Positions 17,802 through 27,558 are shown, numbered from the stretch's first letter. The stretch: 36,094 nucleotides of DNA from Comamonadaceae bacterium CG_4_9_14_3_um_filter_60_33 (GCA_002789915.1 PFUD01000108.1:1-36094); one strand, 5' to 3'. The notes: generated by a model not told the origin, from the letters alone. A program made the numbers and translations.

Positions 17802-19538
17802 ATGAACCACACCACCTTTATTCCTGGCAAAGATGCCGCCCTTGAATCCACCATCAGCACCCTGCAAGGCAAGCTGCAAGCCCTGGGTTTCCACATTGAA
17901 GAGCGCAGCTGGCTCAATCCGGTGGACGGCATCTGGTCGCTCCACATTCGCGACCGCGACTGCCCGCTGTTGTTCGCCAACGGCAAGGGCGCCAGTCGCC
18001 TGGCCTGCCTGGCCAGCGCCCTGGGTGAGTTTTTCGAGCGCCTGTCCACCCACTATTTCTGGACCCATTTCTACCTTGGTCCCGACGTCACCGGGCGTGC
18101 CCATGTGCATTTCCCGCAAGAGCGCTGGTTCGAGGTACCGGCCGACGAGCTGTGGCCCACCGAGCTGCTCACGCCCGAATTGCACGCGCTGTACAACCCG
18201 CAGGGCAACATCGACGCCAGCAGCTTGGTCGATTTCAACTCGGGCGCCACTGAGCGCGGCATCTGCACTTTGCCTTACGTGCGCCAGAGCGACGGCAAAA
18301 CCGTCTATTTTCCAGTCAACATCATCGGCAACCTGTATGTCAGCAACGGCATGTCGGCTGGCAACACCCAGAAGGAGGCCCGTACCCAGGCGCTGTCCGA
18401 AATTTTTGAGCGCGCCATCAAGGCCCGCATCATCAGCCAGGGCCTGTGCCTGCCCGACGTGCCCGAGGCTGTGATTGCCCGCTACCCGCGCATTGCGCGT
18501 GGCATTGCCGCGCTGCGCGAAGCCGGTTTTGGCATTCTGGTCAAGGACGCGTCGCTGGGCGGCCAGTACCCGGTGATGAATGTCACGCTGCTGAACCCGT
18601 TGGATCAGGGCTGTTTTGCCAGCTTTGGCGCGCACCCGCGCTTTGAAGTAGCGCTGGAGCGCGCGCTCACCGAACTACTGCAAGGCCGCGCGCTCGATGC
18701 GCTGTCAGGTTTTCCGACCCCCGGCTTTGACCTGGAAGAAGCGGCCAGCTCGACCAACATCGAGATCCATTTTGTCGACTCCAGCGGTGTCATCCACTGG
18801 AAGTTTCTGGGCGATGTGCCTGACTTCGAGTTTGTCGAATGGAACTTCAGCAACTTCAGCAGCACCACGGCCGAAGACTACGCCTGGAGCCTGGCGCGCC
18901 TGCACCAGGACGGCCATCAGGTCTACATCGCCGACTTCGAGCAACTCGGGGTTTACGCCTGCCGGATTCTGGTGCCGGGTTTGTCCGAGATTTACCCCAT
19001 TGACGACCTGGAGTTCGAGAACAACAGCATCGCCAACAATTTCCGTGAAGCCGTGTTGAACCTGCCTGACCTTGATGACGAAGAATGCGCCGACCTGCTG
19101 GAAACCCTGAATGAATCCAACATGGCCGATCACCGCCCGGTGGCGGGGCTGATCGGCCTGGCCGCCGATGCTGGCTCGTTCTGGAGCGACCTGCGCCTGG
19201 GCGAACTCAAAACCCTGCTGGCGCTGGCCGTGGGCGACGAAGCCGCCACGCTCGAAGGTTGCGAATGGATTCTGAACTTTGACCAGATCAACCCGCAACG
19301 CAAACGGGTCTATGCCTGCATCAAGAACCTGATCAACCTGGCCGATATGGGCGATAGCGGCCCTTACCTGGACACCTTGGCGCTGCTCTATGGCGCCGGT
19401 CCGCTGGCACAAGCGCACGCGCTCATCATGCAGGAAGACCGCTTTATGGGCTTGGGCGCCCCCGGCTTGGCGCTGGACGGCTGCGAGATGCACCACAAGT
19501 TGCTGGTTGCCTACGACAAGATTCATGCAGCGGTTTGA
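17802..19538 (+). CDS. ycaO: YcaO-like protein (E. coli YcaO type)
   Basis: Start ATG 17802 (MNHTTFIPGKDAALESTISTLQGKLQALGFHIEERSWLNPVDGIWSLHIRDRDCPLLFANGKGASRLACLASALGEFFERLSTHYF); GNTQKEARTQALSEIFERAIKA is the YcaO ATP-binding signature region. Confidence 0.9.
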   Translation: MNHTTFIPGKDAALESTISTLQGKLQALGFHIEERSWLNPVDGIWSLHIRDRDCPLLFANGKGASRLACLASALGEFFERLSTHYFWTHFYLGPDVTGRAHVHFPQERWFEVPADELWPTELLTPELHALYNPQGNIDASSLVDFNSGATERGICTLPYVRQSDGKTVYFPVNIIGNLYVSNGMSAGNTQKEARTQALSEIFERAIKARIISQGLCLPDVPEAVIARYPRIARGIAALREAGFGILVKDASLGGQYPVMNVTLLNPLDQGCFASFGAHPRFEVALERALTELLQGRALDALSGFPTPGFDLEEAASSTNIEIHFVDSSGVIHWKFLGDVPDFEFVEWNFSNFSSTTAEDYAWSLARLHQDGHQVYIADFEQLGVYACRILVPGLSEIYPIDDLEFENNSIANNFREAVLNLPDLDDEECADLLETLNESNMADHRPVAGLIGLAADAGSFWSDLRLGELKTLLALAVGDEAATLEGCEWILNFDQINPQRKRVYACIKNLINLADMGDSGPYLDTLALLYGAGPLAQAHALIMQEDRFMGLGAPGLALDGCEMHHKLLVAYDKIHAAV

Positions 19539-19556
19539 AGTCATCGATGCCATCGC

Positions 19557-19655
19557 ATGGATTGCCGCGCTACGCTCGCAATGACGGTAAAGAGGCATGG
19601 CGTCATGGACAAAAGCTTGTCCTTGCGAGGAGCGCAGGGACGCGGTAATCCATGT
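19557..19655. repeat. REP/MITE-like inverted repeat upstream of pgeF
   Basis: Left arm CATGGATTGCCGCGCTACGCTCGCAATGACG (19557-19587); right arm TCCTTGCGAGGAGCGCAGGGACGCGGTAATCCATG (19621-19655), approximately its reverse complement. Confidence 0.8.
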
Positions 19656-20416
19656 GGTTAACTCCTGACTGGCCGGCGCCAGCTGGCGTCCACGCCATTT
19701 GCACTACGCGCTCGGGTGGGGTGTCGGTTGCGCCCTATGACAGCCTGAACCTTGGTGACCATGTGGGCGATGACCCTGCTCACGTGGTCACCAACCAGGC
19801 CATTTTTGAGCAGGCCATCGGTGCTCATCCGGTATTTTTGAACCAGGTCCACGGCATCCATGTGGTGACGCTGGATGCAACCACCCCGGGCGGCCCGACG
19901 GCCGACGCCAGCCTGACCAAACTGCCCGGCCTGGCCTGCACGGTGATGGTGGCAGACTGCCTGCCTGTGCTGTTTGCTACTGACGATGGTCGGCGGGTGG
20001 CAGCTGCCCACGCCGGCTGGCGCGGTCTTGCGGGGCAGGGCGGTGTGGGCATTCTTGAGGCAACGGTCAAGCACTTGCTGACCACAGACATGCAGACCAA
20101 AGGCATCCTTGCCTGGCTGGGGCCGTGCATTGGCCCGCAGGCGTTCGAGGTGGGTGATGAGGTGCGCGCCGCTTTCACCGCAAGCGATCCGCGGGCAGCT
20201 GATTGTTTCAAACCACTGGCGCTGACATCGGGCAAATGGCTGGCTGACCTGGCCGCGCTGGCGCATCTGCGGCTACGCGCCATGGGCGTCAGCCAGATTT
20301 ACGGCAATGACAGCAGTGCTGCCTGGTGCACGGTCGGCAATGTCTCACACTTCTTTTCGTACCGGCGCGACCGCGTCACTGGCCGCTTCTGCGCCAGCGT
20401 CTGGTGCCATGACTGA
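19652..20416 (+). CDS. pgeF: Polyphenol oxidase family / YfiH-type purine nucleoside phosphorylase
   Basis: TTRSGGVSVAPYDSLNLGDHVGDDPAHV, NQVHGIHVVTLD, MVADCLPVLFATDDGRRVAAAHAGWRGLAGQGGVGILEATV, AWLGPCIGPQAFEVGDEV. Confidence 0.92.
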   Translation: MWLTPDWPAPAGVHAICTTRSGGVSVAPYDSLNLGDHVGDDPAHVVTNQAIFEQAIGAHPVFLNQVHGIHVVTLDATTPGGPTADASLTKLPGLACTVMVADCLPVLFATDDGRRVAAAHAGWRGLAGQGGVGILEATVKHLLTTDMQTKGILAWLGPCIGPQAFEVGDEVRAAFTASDPRAADCFKPLALTSGKWLADLAALAHLRLRAMGVSQIYGNDSSAAWCTVGNVSHFFSYRRDRVTGRFCASVWCHD

Positions 20417-20632
20417 GGCTCTCTGCGCAGCCTGCAACTCGGCGGTTTCTCGCGCCTTAATGGCACGCCTGCGGGCCGGTGTTCCCATCACATACAACAC
20501 CAGCGCCAACGGCAGCACGCCATACAAAACAAAAGTGATAATGCCGCCCAGCAGCGTGCCAGTGCTGTGGGTAGCTTCGGCTACGGCCATGAGAATGGCT
20601 ACGTAGAACCAGGCGATTGCAACGATGTACAT
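20345..20632 (-). CDS. Small membrane protein, hypothetical
   Basis: 95 aa with two hydrophobic helices (MYIVAIAWFYVAILMAVAEATHSTGTLLGGIITFVLYGVLPLALVLYVMG) then a basic/Ala-rich tail; convergent with pgeF. Confidence 0.75.
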   Translation of the reverse strand: MYIVAIAWFYVAILMAVAEATHSTGTLLGGIITFVLYGVLPLALVLYVMGTPARRRAIKARETAELQAAQRASVMAPDAGAEAASDAVAPVRKEV

Positions 20633-20741
20633 GATGGTGAAGTAATTTTTTTAAGACAATCGGACCGAGTCAGGGTTTCGACGGGCTCGGTAGGCGATAC
20701 TATTGGATTTTGATAATTGACCAACTTAGATAAGGATACGC

Positions 20742-22466
20742 ATGAAGGAAGACGTTCAGGAGCTTTGGCTCCAATCGGCCAAAAATTTTCAGCAAACCAT
20801 GGCAGAGAGCATGACCAAGGCTTTTGAGTCGTTCCAGAACATGGATTTGGGAGGTGCCAGTACCAAGCTGATGAATCCGGTCAGCAAGCACCCCAAAATC
20901 AAGTTTTCGCCGGAAAAATTGCAGGCGCTGCAACATCAATACATGCGCGAGGCAGCCGATTTATGGGCTGACAGCGTTCAAGGCAAGCTGACTGTCACCG
21001 ATCGCCGTTTTGCCGACGATGCCTGGTCTGCCAGCCCTACGGCTACCTTTACTGCCGCCGCCTATTTGCTCAACGCCAAAACGCTGATCCAACTGGCCGA
21101 TGCCGTCGATACTGATGCCAAAACACGCGCCCGCATTCGCTTTGCTGTTGAACAGATCAACGCTGCCACCGCCCCCAGCAATTTCATGGCCCTGAACGCC
21201 GAGGCGCAACAAAAAGCCATTGAAACCCAGGGCAAAAGTATCGCCCAAGGCATTCAGAATCTGCTGCACGACATCCAGCAGGGCCATGTGTCGATGACCG
21301 ACGAAAGCATTTTCGAAGTCGGCAAAAACGTGGCCACCACAGAAGGTGCCGTGGTGTTCGAGAATGAGTTGATTCAACTCATTGAATACAAGCCGCTGAC
21401 CGACAAAGTCTATGAAAAGCCATTTTTGCTGGTGCCGCCGAGCATCAACAAGTTTTATATCCTTGATTTGCAGCCCGAGAACTCGCTGATCCGCTACGCC
21501 GTGGCGCAAGGCCATCGCACTTTTGTGGTGAGCTGGCGCAACCCTGATGCCTCGCTGGCCAAGGCGACCTGGGACGACTTTATCGAAGATGCGGTCATCA
21601 AGGCGATCCACGTCACACAAGACATCACGGGTGAAAAAACCATCAATGCGCTGGGCTTCTGCGTCGGTGGCACCATGTTGGGCACCGCCCTGGCAGTTCT
21701 GGCTGCGCGTGGCGAAAAGCCGGTGGCCAGTGCCACCTTCCTGACCTCCATGCTTGACTTTTCCGACACCGGTGTGCTCGACGTCTTCATCGACGAAGGT
21801 TTTGTCAAGTACCGCGAGCAGGAAATGGGCAAGGGCGGCCTGATGAAGGGCAAAGACCTGGCCAGCACGTTCAGCTTTTTGCGCCCCAACGAACTGGTCT
21901 GGAACTATGTGGTGGGCAACTACCTCAAGGGCGAAAACCCGCCGCCCTTTGACCTGCTGTACTGGAATAGCGATTCCACCAATCTGCCAGGCCCGTTCTA
22001 CGCCTGGTACTTGCGCAACACCTACCTTGAAAACAACCTGACCAAGCCGGGCAAGGCCACCGTCTGCGGCGAAAAGATCGACCTCGGCCTGGTTGACATG
22101 CCGGTTTACATCTACGGCTCGCGTGAAGACCATATTGTGCCGATTGGCGGCGCTTATGCCTCCACGCAGTATTTGGCAGGCAAAAAACGCTTCGTCATGG
22201 GGGCATCTGGCCACATTGCCGGTGTCATCAACCCGCCAGCCAAAGGCAAGCGCAGCCACTGGATTCGAGAAGACGGCAAGCTGCCCAAGTCAGCTGATGA
22301 ATGGCTGACCGGCGCCACCGAACACAAGGGCAGTTGGTGGACCGACTGGTCGAACTGGCTGGCCACTCAGGCGGGCAAAGAAATTGCCGCGCCCAAGACC
22401 TATGGTAAAGGCAAATACAAGGCCATCGAGCCTGCGCCAGGCCGTTACGTCAAGGCCAAAGCATAA
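20742..22466 (+). CDS. phaC: Class I poly(3-hydroxyalkanoate) synthase
   Basis: 574 aa; lipase-like box GFCVGGTMLGTALAVLA, VSWRNPDASLAKATWDDFIEDAVIKAI, SGHIAGVINPPAKGKRSHW; followed by phaA and phaB. Confidence 0.96.
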   Translation: MKEDVQELWLQSAKNFQQTMAESMTKAFESFQNMDLGGASTKLMNPVSKHPKIKFSPEKLQALQHQYMREAADLWADSVQGKLTVTDRRFADDAWSASPTATFTAAAYLLNAKTLIQLADAVDTDAKTRARIRFAVEQINAATAPSNFMALNAEAQQKAIETQGKSIAQGIQNLLHDIQQGHVSMTDESIFEVGKNVATTEGAVVFENELIQLIEYKPLTDKVYEKPFLLVPPSINKFYILDLQPENSLIRYAVAQGHRTFVVSWRNPDASLAKATWDDFIEDAVIKAIHVTQDITGEKTINALGFCVGGTMLGTALAVLAARGEKPVASATFLTSMLDFSDTGVLDVFIDEGFVKYREQEMGKGGLMKGKDLASTFSFLRPNELVWNYVVGNYLKGENPPPFDLLYWNSDSTNLPGPFYAWYLRNTYLENNLTKPGKATVCGEKIDLGLVDMPVYIYGSREDHIVPIGGAYASTQYLAGKKRFVMGASGHIAGVINPPAKGKRSHWIREDGKLPKSADEWLTGATEHKGSWWTDWSNWLATQAGKEIAAPKTYGKGKYKAIEPAPGRYVKAKA

Positions 22467-22505
22467 TTATTTCGTTTGATTTTTAACTCAACCTCAGGAG
22501 ACTTC

Positions 22506-23684
22506 ATGGAAGACATCGTTATCGTTTCAGCAGCACGCACCGCCGTGGGTAAATTTGGTGGTTCTTTGGCCAATATTCCGGCGCCTGACCTGGGTGCTAT
22601 CGTCATCAAGGCCATTTTGGCCAAGACTGGCGTGGGCGCAGATCAAATCGGTGAGGTCATCCTGGGCAACGTGCTCACTGCCGGCCTTGGACAAAACCCG
22701 GCACGCCAGGCACTGCTGAAAAGTGGTATTCCAAAAGAAGCGCCCGCCCTTACCATCAACTGCGTCTGCGGCTCCGGCCTGAAGGCCGTTGCCTTGGCTT
22801 ACCAGGCCGTCGCCACCGGTGACAGCGACATCGTCATTGCCGGCGGTCAGGAAAACATGAGCGCTGCACCTCACGTGTTGCCCAATTCGCGCAACGGCCA
22901 GCGCATGGGTGACTGGAAGATGATCGACACCATGATCTTTGACGGTCTGTGGGACATCTACAACAATTACCACATGGGTATCACTGCCGAAAACGTGGCA
23001 CGTACCTGCTGCATCAGCCGCGACATGCAAGACGCCATGGCGTTGTCCAGCCAGCTGAAAGCCGCCGCCGCGCAAGATGCGGGCAGGTTCAAGGACGAAA
23101 TTGTTGACGTGCTGATTCCTCAGCGCAAGGGTGATCCCTTGGTGTTCAACGTTGATGAATTTTTAAACCGCAAAACCAACGCTGACGCTTTGGCTGGTTT
23201 GCGCCCGGCCTTCGACAAGACGGGTAGTGTCACCGCAGGCAACGCATCCGGTATCAACGACGGTGCCGCTGCCGTGATGGTGATGACGGCCAAAAAAGCT
23301 GCAGCTCTTGGACTGACGCCGTTGGGGCGCATTGCGTCTTTTGGCACCACGGGGGTTGACCCGGCCCACATGGGCTTGGGACCGATTGCGGCTTCGCGCA
23401 AGGCGCTGGCTCGCGCTGGCTGGAGCGTGGGCGATGTCGATTTGTTTGAATTGAATGAGGCCTTTGCGGCACAGGCTTGCGCGGTCAACCAGGAACTGGA
23501 AGTGGATACGACCAGAGTGAACGTCAACGGCGGCGCCATTGCCATTGGTCATCCGATCGGCGCGTCCGGCTGCCGCATTTTGGTGACGCTGTTGCACGAA
23601 ATGCAGCGCCGCGATGCCAAAAAGGGTCTTGCCAGCCTGTGTATCGGTGGCGGCATGGGGGTTGCCCTCACCATTGAACGCTGA
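22506..23684 (+). CDS. phaA: Acetyl-CoA acetyltransferase
   Basis: MEDIVIVSAARTAVGKFGGSLA, INCVCGSGLKAVALA, NVNGGAIAIGHPIGASGCRILVTLLHEM, CIGGGMGVALTIER; start at 22506 preceded by CAGGAG. Confidence 0.95.
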   Translation: MEDIVIVSAARTAVGKFGGSLANIPAPDLGAIVIKAILAKTGVGADQIGEVILGNVLTAGLGQNPARQALLKSGIPKEAPALTINCVCGSGLKAVALAYQAVATGDSDIVIAGGQENMSAAPHVLPNSRNGQRMGDWKMIDTMIFDGLWDIYNNYHMGITAENVARTCCISRDMQDAMALSSQLKAAAAQDAGRFKDEIVDVLIPQRKGDPLVFNVDEFLNRKTNADALAGLRPAFDKTGSVTAGNASGINDGAAAVMVMTAKKAAALGLTPLGRIASFGTTGVDPAHMGLGPIAASRKALARAGWSVGDVDLFELNEAFAAQACAVNQELEVDTTRVNVNGGAIAIGHPIGASGCRILVTLLHEMQRRDAKKGLASLCIGGGMGVALTIER

Positions 23685-23734
23685 TGATTTAATTTAATTC
23701 AGTCTGTTTTCAATTTAACAAAGAGGAGAAGTTC

Positions 23735-24472
23735 ATGAGTAAAAAAGTAGCATACGTTACCGGTGGCATGGGTGGCATCGGTACCGCAATCTGCCAGCGC
23801 CTGAGCAAAGAAGGTTTCACGGTCATTGCCGGCTGTGGCCCGACGCGTGACTATGGCAAGTGGCTGGCTGAACAGGCCGCACTGGGCTTCACGTTTTATG
23901 CGTCTGCCGGCAATGTGGGTGACTGGGATTCCACCGTGGAAGCCTTTTCTAAAGCCAAGGCTGAGCACGGCAGCATCGACGTGCTGATCAACAACGCCGG
24001 CATCACCCGTGACCGCATGTTTGTAAAAATGTCGCGTGAAGACTGGGATGCGGTGATCGAAACCAACCTTAATTCCATGTTCAACGTGACCAAGCAAGTG
24101 GTTGGTGACATGGTTGAAAAGAGCTGGGGTCGCATCATCAACATCTCCAGCGTGAACGGCGTCAAGGGGCAGGCGGGTCAGACCAACTACTCGGCTGCCA
24201 AGGCCGGCATGCACGGTTTCAGCATGGCCCTGGCGCAAGAGTTGGCCACCAAAGGTGTGACGGTCAACACCGTGAGCCCAGGCTACATCGGCACCGACAT
24301 GGTCAAGGCGATCCGCCAAGAAGTGCTCGACAAGATCATCGCCACGGTGCCGGTCAAGCGCCTGGGCGAGCCCTCTGAGATCGCTTCCATCATTGCCTGG
24401 CTGGCGTCTGACGAAGGCGGCTACGCTACCGGCGCCGAGTTCTCGGTGAACGGCGGCTTGCACATGGGCTAA
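23735..24472 (+). CDS. phaB: Acetoacetyl-CoA reductase
   Basis: SDR family: KVAYVTGGMGGIGTAICQRLSKEGF, NNAGITRDRMFVKM, GQTNYSAAKAGMHGFSMALAQE, GLHMG terminus. Confidence 0.96.
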   Translation: MSKKVAYVTGGMGGIGTAICQRLSKEGFTVIAGCGPTRDYGKWLAEQAALGFTFYASAGNVGDWDSTVEAFSKAKAEHGSIDVLINNAGITRDRMFVKMSREDWDAVIETNLNSMFNVTKQVVGDMVEKSWGRIINISSVNGVKGQAGQTNYSAAKAGMHGFSMALAQELATKGVTVNTVSPGYIGTDMVKAIRQEVLDKIIATVPVKRLGEPSEIASIIAWLASDEGGYATGAEFSVNGGLHMG

Positions 24473-24535
24473 ATGCCGCGTAAAGCAGGCGTGTTGTAGC
24501 TGCAGGTCTGAAATTTGTCTCGTACACTAAAGATC

Positions 24536-25171
24536 ATGACACGCTACAACACTCCTTTTGAAATCCACGTGCATGGCCAGGTGAGCCTGCGTGGTGATGT
24601 GACGTTTGAGCATCTGCAAGATGCGCTCAAGCCACTCTGGAAATACGCCGGCAGTCGCTCACTGGCTGATGCGGCGGGCAGTTTTTACGAAGACGAGCCC
24701 GGCATTCAATTCGACGCCAAAGACCATTTACTGCAAATGTGCTGGACCGTCGAGGGCGATGACGATTTTCGCCAAGCCTTGGACGAAATGTGCATGAACC
24801 TCAACGAAGTGGCCCTGACCGGCGCTGCCATTGAGGTGACTTTTTATGACACCGATTTTGAAGACGAGGACGAGGACGCCGACCCCGAAGCCGAGTCGCG
24901 TGACGACTTCATCATGCTCTTTGTCGGCCCAGATCCGGCTGCCATCATGCAGGTGCAGCGCGATTTGCTGGTGCAAGACGTGATCAGCCTGATGGAGCGT
25001 CATTTTGATGGCGCCGAGCTCGGTGGCGTGGTGGCTGCGGTCGATCAGCTGTTTGGTCAGCGCTTCAACGACCTGGTCAATTCACTGCAATTGGGCAAAC
25101 CGCCGCGCGGCACCGGCGGCGGCTCCGGTGGCATGGGTCATGGCGGGCGCAAGCCGCGCCATTTGCATTAA
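24536..25171 (+). CDS. Conserved hypothetical protein with acidic middle and Gly-rich basic tail (possibly DUF6806-like)
   Basis: MTRYNTPFEIHVHGQVSLRGDVTFEHLQDALKPLWKYAGSRSLADAAGSFYEDEPGIQFDAKDHLLQMCWTVEGDDDFRQALDEMCMNLNEVA...; family name from memory only. Confidence 0.8.
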   Translation: MTRYNTPFEIHVHGQVSLRGDVTFEHLQDALKPLWKYAGSRSLADAAGSFYEDEPGIQFDAKDHLLQMCWTVEGDDDFRQALDEMCMNLNEVALTGAAIEVTFYDTDFEDEDEDADPEAESRDDFIMLFVGPDPAAIMQVQRDLLVQDVISLMERHFDGAELGGVVAAVDQLFGQRFNDLVNSLQLGKPPRGTGGGSGGMGHGGRKPRHLH

Positions 25172-25179
25172 GGTCGTTT

Positions 25180-25227
25180 TGTAGGGTCGAATTCATTCGA
25201 CCATGGCGGACTGAAGTCCGCCCCACA
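25180..25227. repeat. REP-like double hairpin between convergent genes
   Basis: TGTAGGGTCGAATTCATTCGACC-AT-GGCGGACTGAAGTCCGCCCCACA: GGTCGAAT-TC-ATTCGACC (25185-25202) and GGCGGACT-GA-AGTCCGCC (25205-25222), bounded by TGTAGGG/CCCCACA. Confidence 0.85.
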
Positions 25228-25238
25228 AGCAACCAACA

Positions 25239-26471
25239 TCAAGCGTATTTGCGCAATTCCTGCTTGGCAATGGCATTGCGGTGCACCTCATCAGGGCCAT
25301 CGGCAAAGCGCAGCGTGCGCGCGCAGGTGTAGGCATAGGCCAGTGGAAAGTCGTCGCACATGCCGGCACCACCAAAGACCTGCATGGCCCAGTCGATCAC
25401 CTCGCAGGCCATCTTTGGCGCCACTACCTTGATCATGGCAATCTCGTTTTTGGCCAGCTTGTTGCCGCCCACGTCCATCATCCAGGCGGCCTTGAGCGTC
25501 AACAGGCGCGCCATGTCGATCTTGCAGCGCGCGTCGGCAATGCGCTCCTGAGTCACCGTTTGCGCCGCCAGCGGCTTGCCGAAGGCAATGCGTTGGCTGC
25601 TGCGTCGGCACATCAGTTCCAGCGCCCGTTCGGCCAGCCCGATGAGCCGCATGCAATGGTGAATACGCCCCGGCCCGAGGCGCCCCTGAGCGATTTCAAA
25701 GCCGCGGCCTTCGCCCAGCAGGATGTTGCTTACCGGCACGCGCACGTCTTTGAATGAAATTTCCATGTGGCCGTGGGGCGCGTCGTCGTAGCCCATGATG
25801 TTGAGTGGGCGCAGGACCTGCACGCCAGGCGTGTTGACGGGCACAAGGACCATACTTTGCTGTACGTGGCGCTCAGCCGAAGGGTCGGTTTTTCCCATCA
25901 CGATGTAGATCACGCAGCGCGGGTCGCCGGCGCCACTGATCCACCACTTGCGGCCATTGATCACGTAGTCATCGCCATCACGCACCATGCTGGTCTCGAT
26001 GTTGGTGGCATCGCTGGAGGCGACGTCGGGCTCGGTCATGGCAAAGGCCGAGCGGATGGTGCCGTCCAGCAAGGGCTTGAGCCAGCGCATCTTGTGTTCA
26101 GCTGAACCGTAGCGGGCGATGGTTTCCATGTTGCCGGTATCGGGCGCCGAGCAGTTGAAGACTTCACTCGCCCAAGGCACACGGCCCATGATTTCCGCCA
26201 GTGGCGCGTATTCCTGGTTGGTCAGACCGGCGCCGTCAAAGCCGGCCGCCTGCGCGCTGTCCACAGGCAAGAATAGGTTCCATAGGCCCTGCTCTCGGGC
26301 CTTGAGCTTGAGATTTTCAATGGTTTGCAGGGGCGTCCAGCGCTTGCCCAACGCGGTGTTGGCTTCGACTTCGGCGTGGTGCGCGCCCTCCGCAGGGTAA
26401 ATGTGGTCGGCCATGAACTGTAGCAGCCGGGCTTGGAGTTCTTTGGTTTTGGGTGAGTAGTCAAAGTCCAT
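25239..26471 (-). CDS. Acyl-CoA dehydrogenase family protein
   Basis: [123 protein letters not shown]. Confidence 0.95.
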   Translation of the reverse strand: MDFDYSPKTKELQARLLQFMADHIYPAEGAHHAEVEANTALGKRWTPLQTIENLKLKAREQGLWNLFLPVDSAQAAGFDGAGLTNQEYAPLAEIMGRVPWASEVFNCSAPDTGNMETIARYGSAEHKMRWLKPLLDGTIRSAFAMTEPDVASSDATNIETSMVRDGDDYVINGRKWWISGAGDPRCVIYIVMGKTDPSAERHVQQSMVLVPVNTPGVQVLRPLNIMGYDDAPHGHMEISFKDVRVPVSNILLGEGRGFEIAQGRLGPGRIHHCMRLIGLAERALELMCRRSSQRIAFGKPLAAQTVTQERIADARCKIDMARLLTLKAAWMMDVGGNKLAKNEIAMIKVVAPKMACEVIDWAMQVFGGAGMCDDFPLAYAYTCARTLRFADGPDEVHRNAIAKQELRKYA

Positions 26472-26499
26472 AGGATGCTTTCAAAAAGATGTTCATGTG

Positions 26500-27558
26500 T
26501 CAGGCGCGCTGGGCGAACTGCCAGGCCAGCTCGGCCAGCGGGCGGGCGCCTGCGGCAGCACTGACAGCTTGTGCGCTGGCTGCCGTGCCGGCTTCCACCC
26601 GTTTGCCGATGCCTTGCAGAATGGCGGCCATGCGAAACAGGTTGTAGGCCAGGTAAAAGTTCCAGTCCTGCGCCAGTCGCTCGGGCGTCGTCAGGTGAGT
26701 TTGCTCGCAATAGCGGCGGATGTAATCTTCTTCCGACGGAATGCCGAGGCTCGCCCAGTCGAGCCCGCCAATGCCGCGAAAGGCGCCGGGCGGGATGTGC
26801 CAAGCCATGCAGTGGTAACTGAAGTCGGCCAGTGGATGGCCCAGCGTGGAGAGTTCCCAGTCCAGCACGGCGATGATGCGCATCTCGGTGGGGTGGAACA
26901 TCAGGTTATCGAGCCGGTAGTCGCCATGCACGATGCTGACCATGGCCGGGTCGCGCGCCATCTCGGGAATGTGATTGGGTAGCCACGCCATGAGGCTGTC
27001 CATCTGCGCGATGGGCTGCGTGATTGAGGCCACATATTGCCGACTCCAGCGGCCAATCTGGCGCTCGAAATAATTGCCGGGTTTGCCGAAGCTTGCCAAA
27101 CCGCATTGCGCGTAGTCCACGCTGTGCAGCGCCGCCAACACGCGATTCATCTCATGGTAGATGGCGGTGCGCTCTGGCGGGGTCATGCCGGGCAGCGACT
27201 GGTCCCAGAAAATGCGCCCTTCCATGAATGCCATGATGTAAAAAGCGCGGCCAATGACCGACTCGTCTTCACACAGGCACAGCATGCGCGGCACCGGGAC
27301 TGCAGTGCCAGCCAGGCCCGACATCACGGCAAACTCGCGCTCAATGGCGTGCGCCGACGGCAGCAGCTTGGCGGCAGGCCCGGGCTTGCCGCGCATCACA
27401 TAGGTTTGCGAGGGCGTGATGAGCTTGAAGGTGGGGTTGGACTGCCCGCCCTCGAAAGCTTCGAGCGTCAAAGGACCTGCAAAACCGGGTAAATGGGTTT
27501 GCAGCCAGGCGGCCAGCGCGGCGGTATCGAAGGGTAGGGGGTGAATCAGTTGGGACAT
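26500..27558 (-). CDS. Phosphotransferase family protein (APH fold, ACAD10-like)
   Basis: FEGGQSNPTFKLITPSQTYVMRGKPGPAAKLLPSAHAIEREFAVMSGL, SIVHGDYRLDNLMFHPTEMRIIAVLDWELSTLGHPLADFSY. Confidence 0.93.
   Translation of the reverse strand: MSQLIHPLPFDTAALAAWLQTHLPGFAGPLTLEAFEGGQSNPTFKLITPSQTYVMRGKPGPAAKLLPSAHAIEREFAVMSGLAGTAVPVPRMLCLCEDESVIGRAFYIMAFMEGRIFWDQSLPGMTPPERTAIYHEMNRVLAALHSVDYAQCGLASFGKPGNYFERQIGRWSRQYVASITQPIAQMDSLMAWLPNHIPEMARDPAMVSIVHGDYRLDNLMFHPTEMRIIAVLDWELSTLGHPLADFSYHCMAWHIPPGAFRGIGGLDWASLGIPSEEDYIRRYCEQTHLTTPERLAQDWNFYLAYNLFRMAAILQGIGKRVEAGTAASAQAVSAAAGARPLAELAWQFAQRA

Noticed and set aside
17802-19538. Azole/RiPP biosynthesis locus around the YcaO protein
   Set aside because: No precursor peptide, dehydrogenase or E1-like partner nearby; the sequence looks like the stand-alone E. 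coli YcaO type.
20961-22259. 432-aa ORF on the minus strand
   Set aside because: Antisense to phaC, which is unmistakable.
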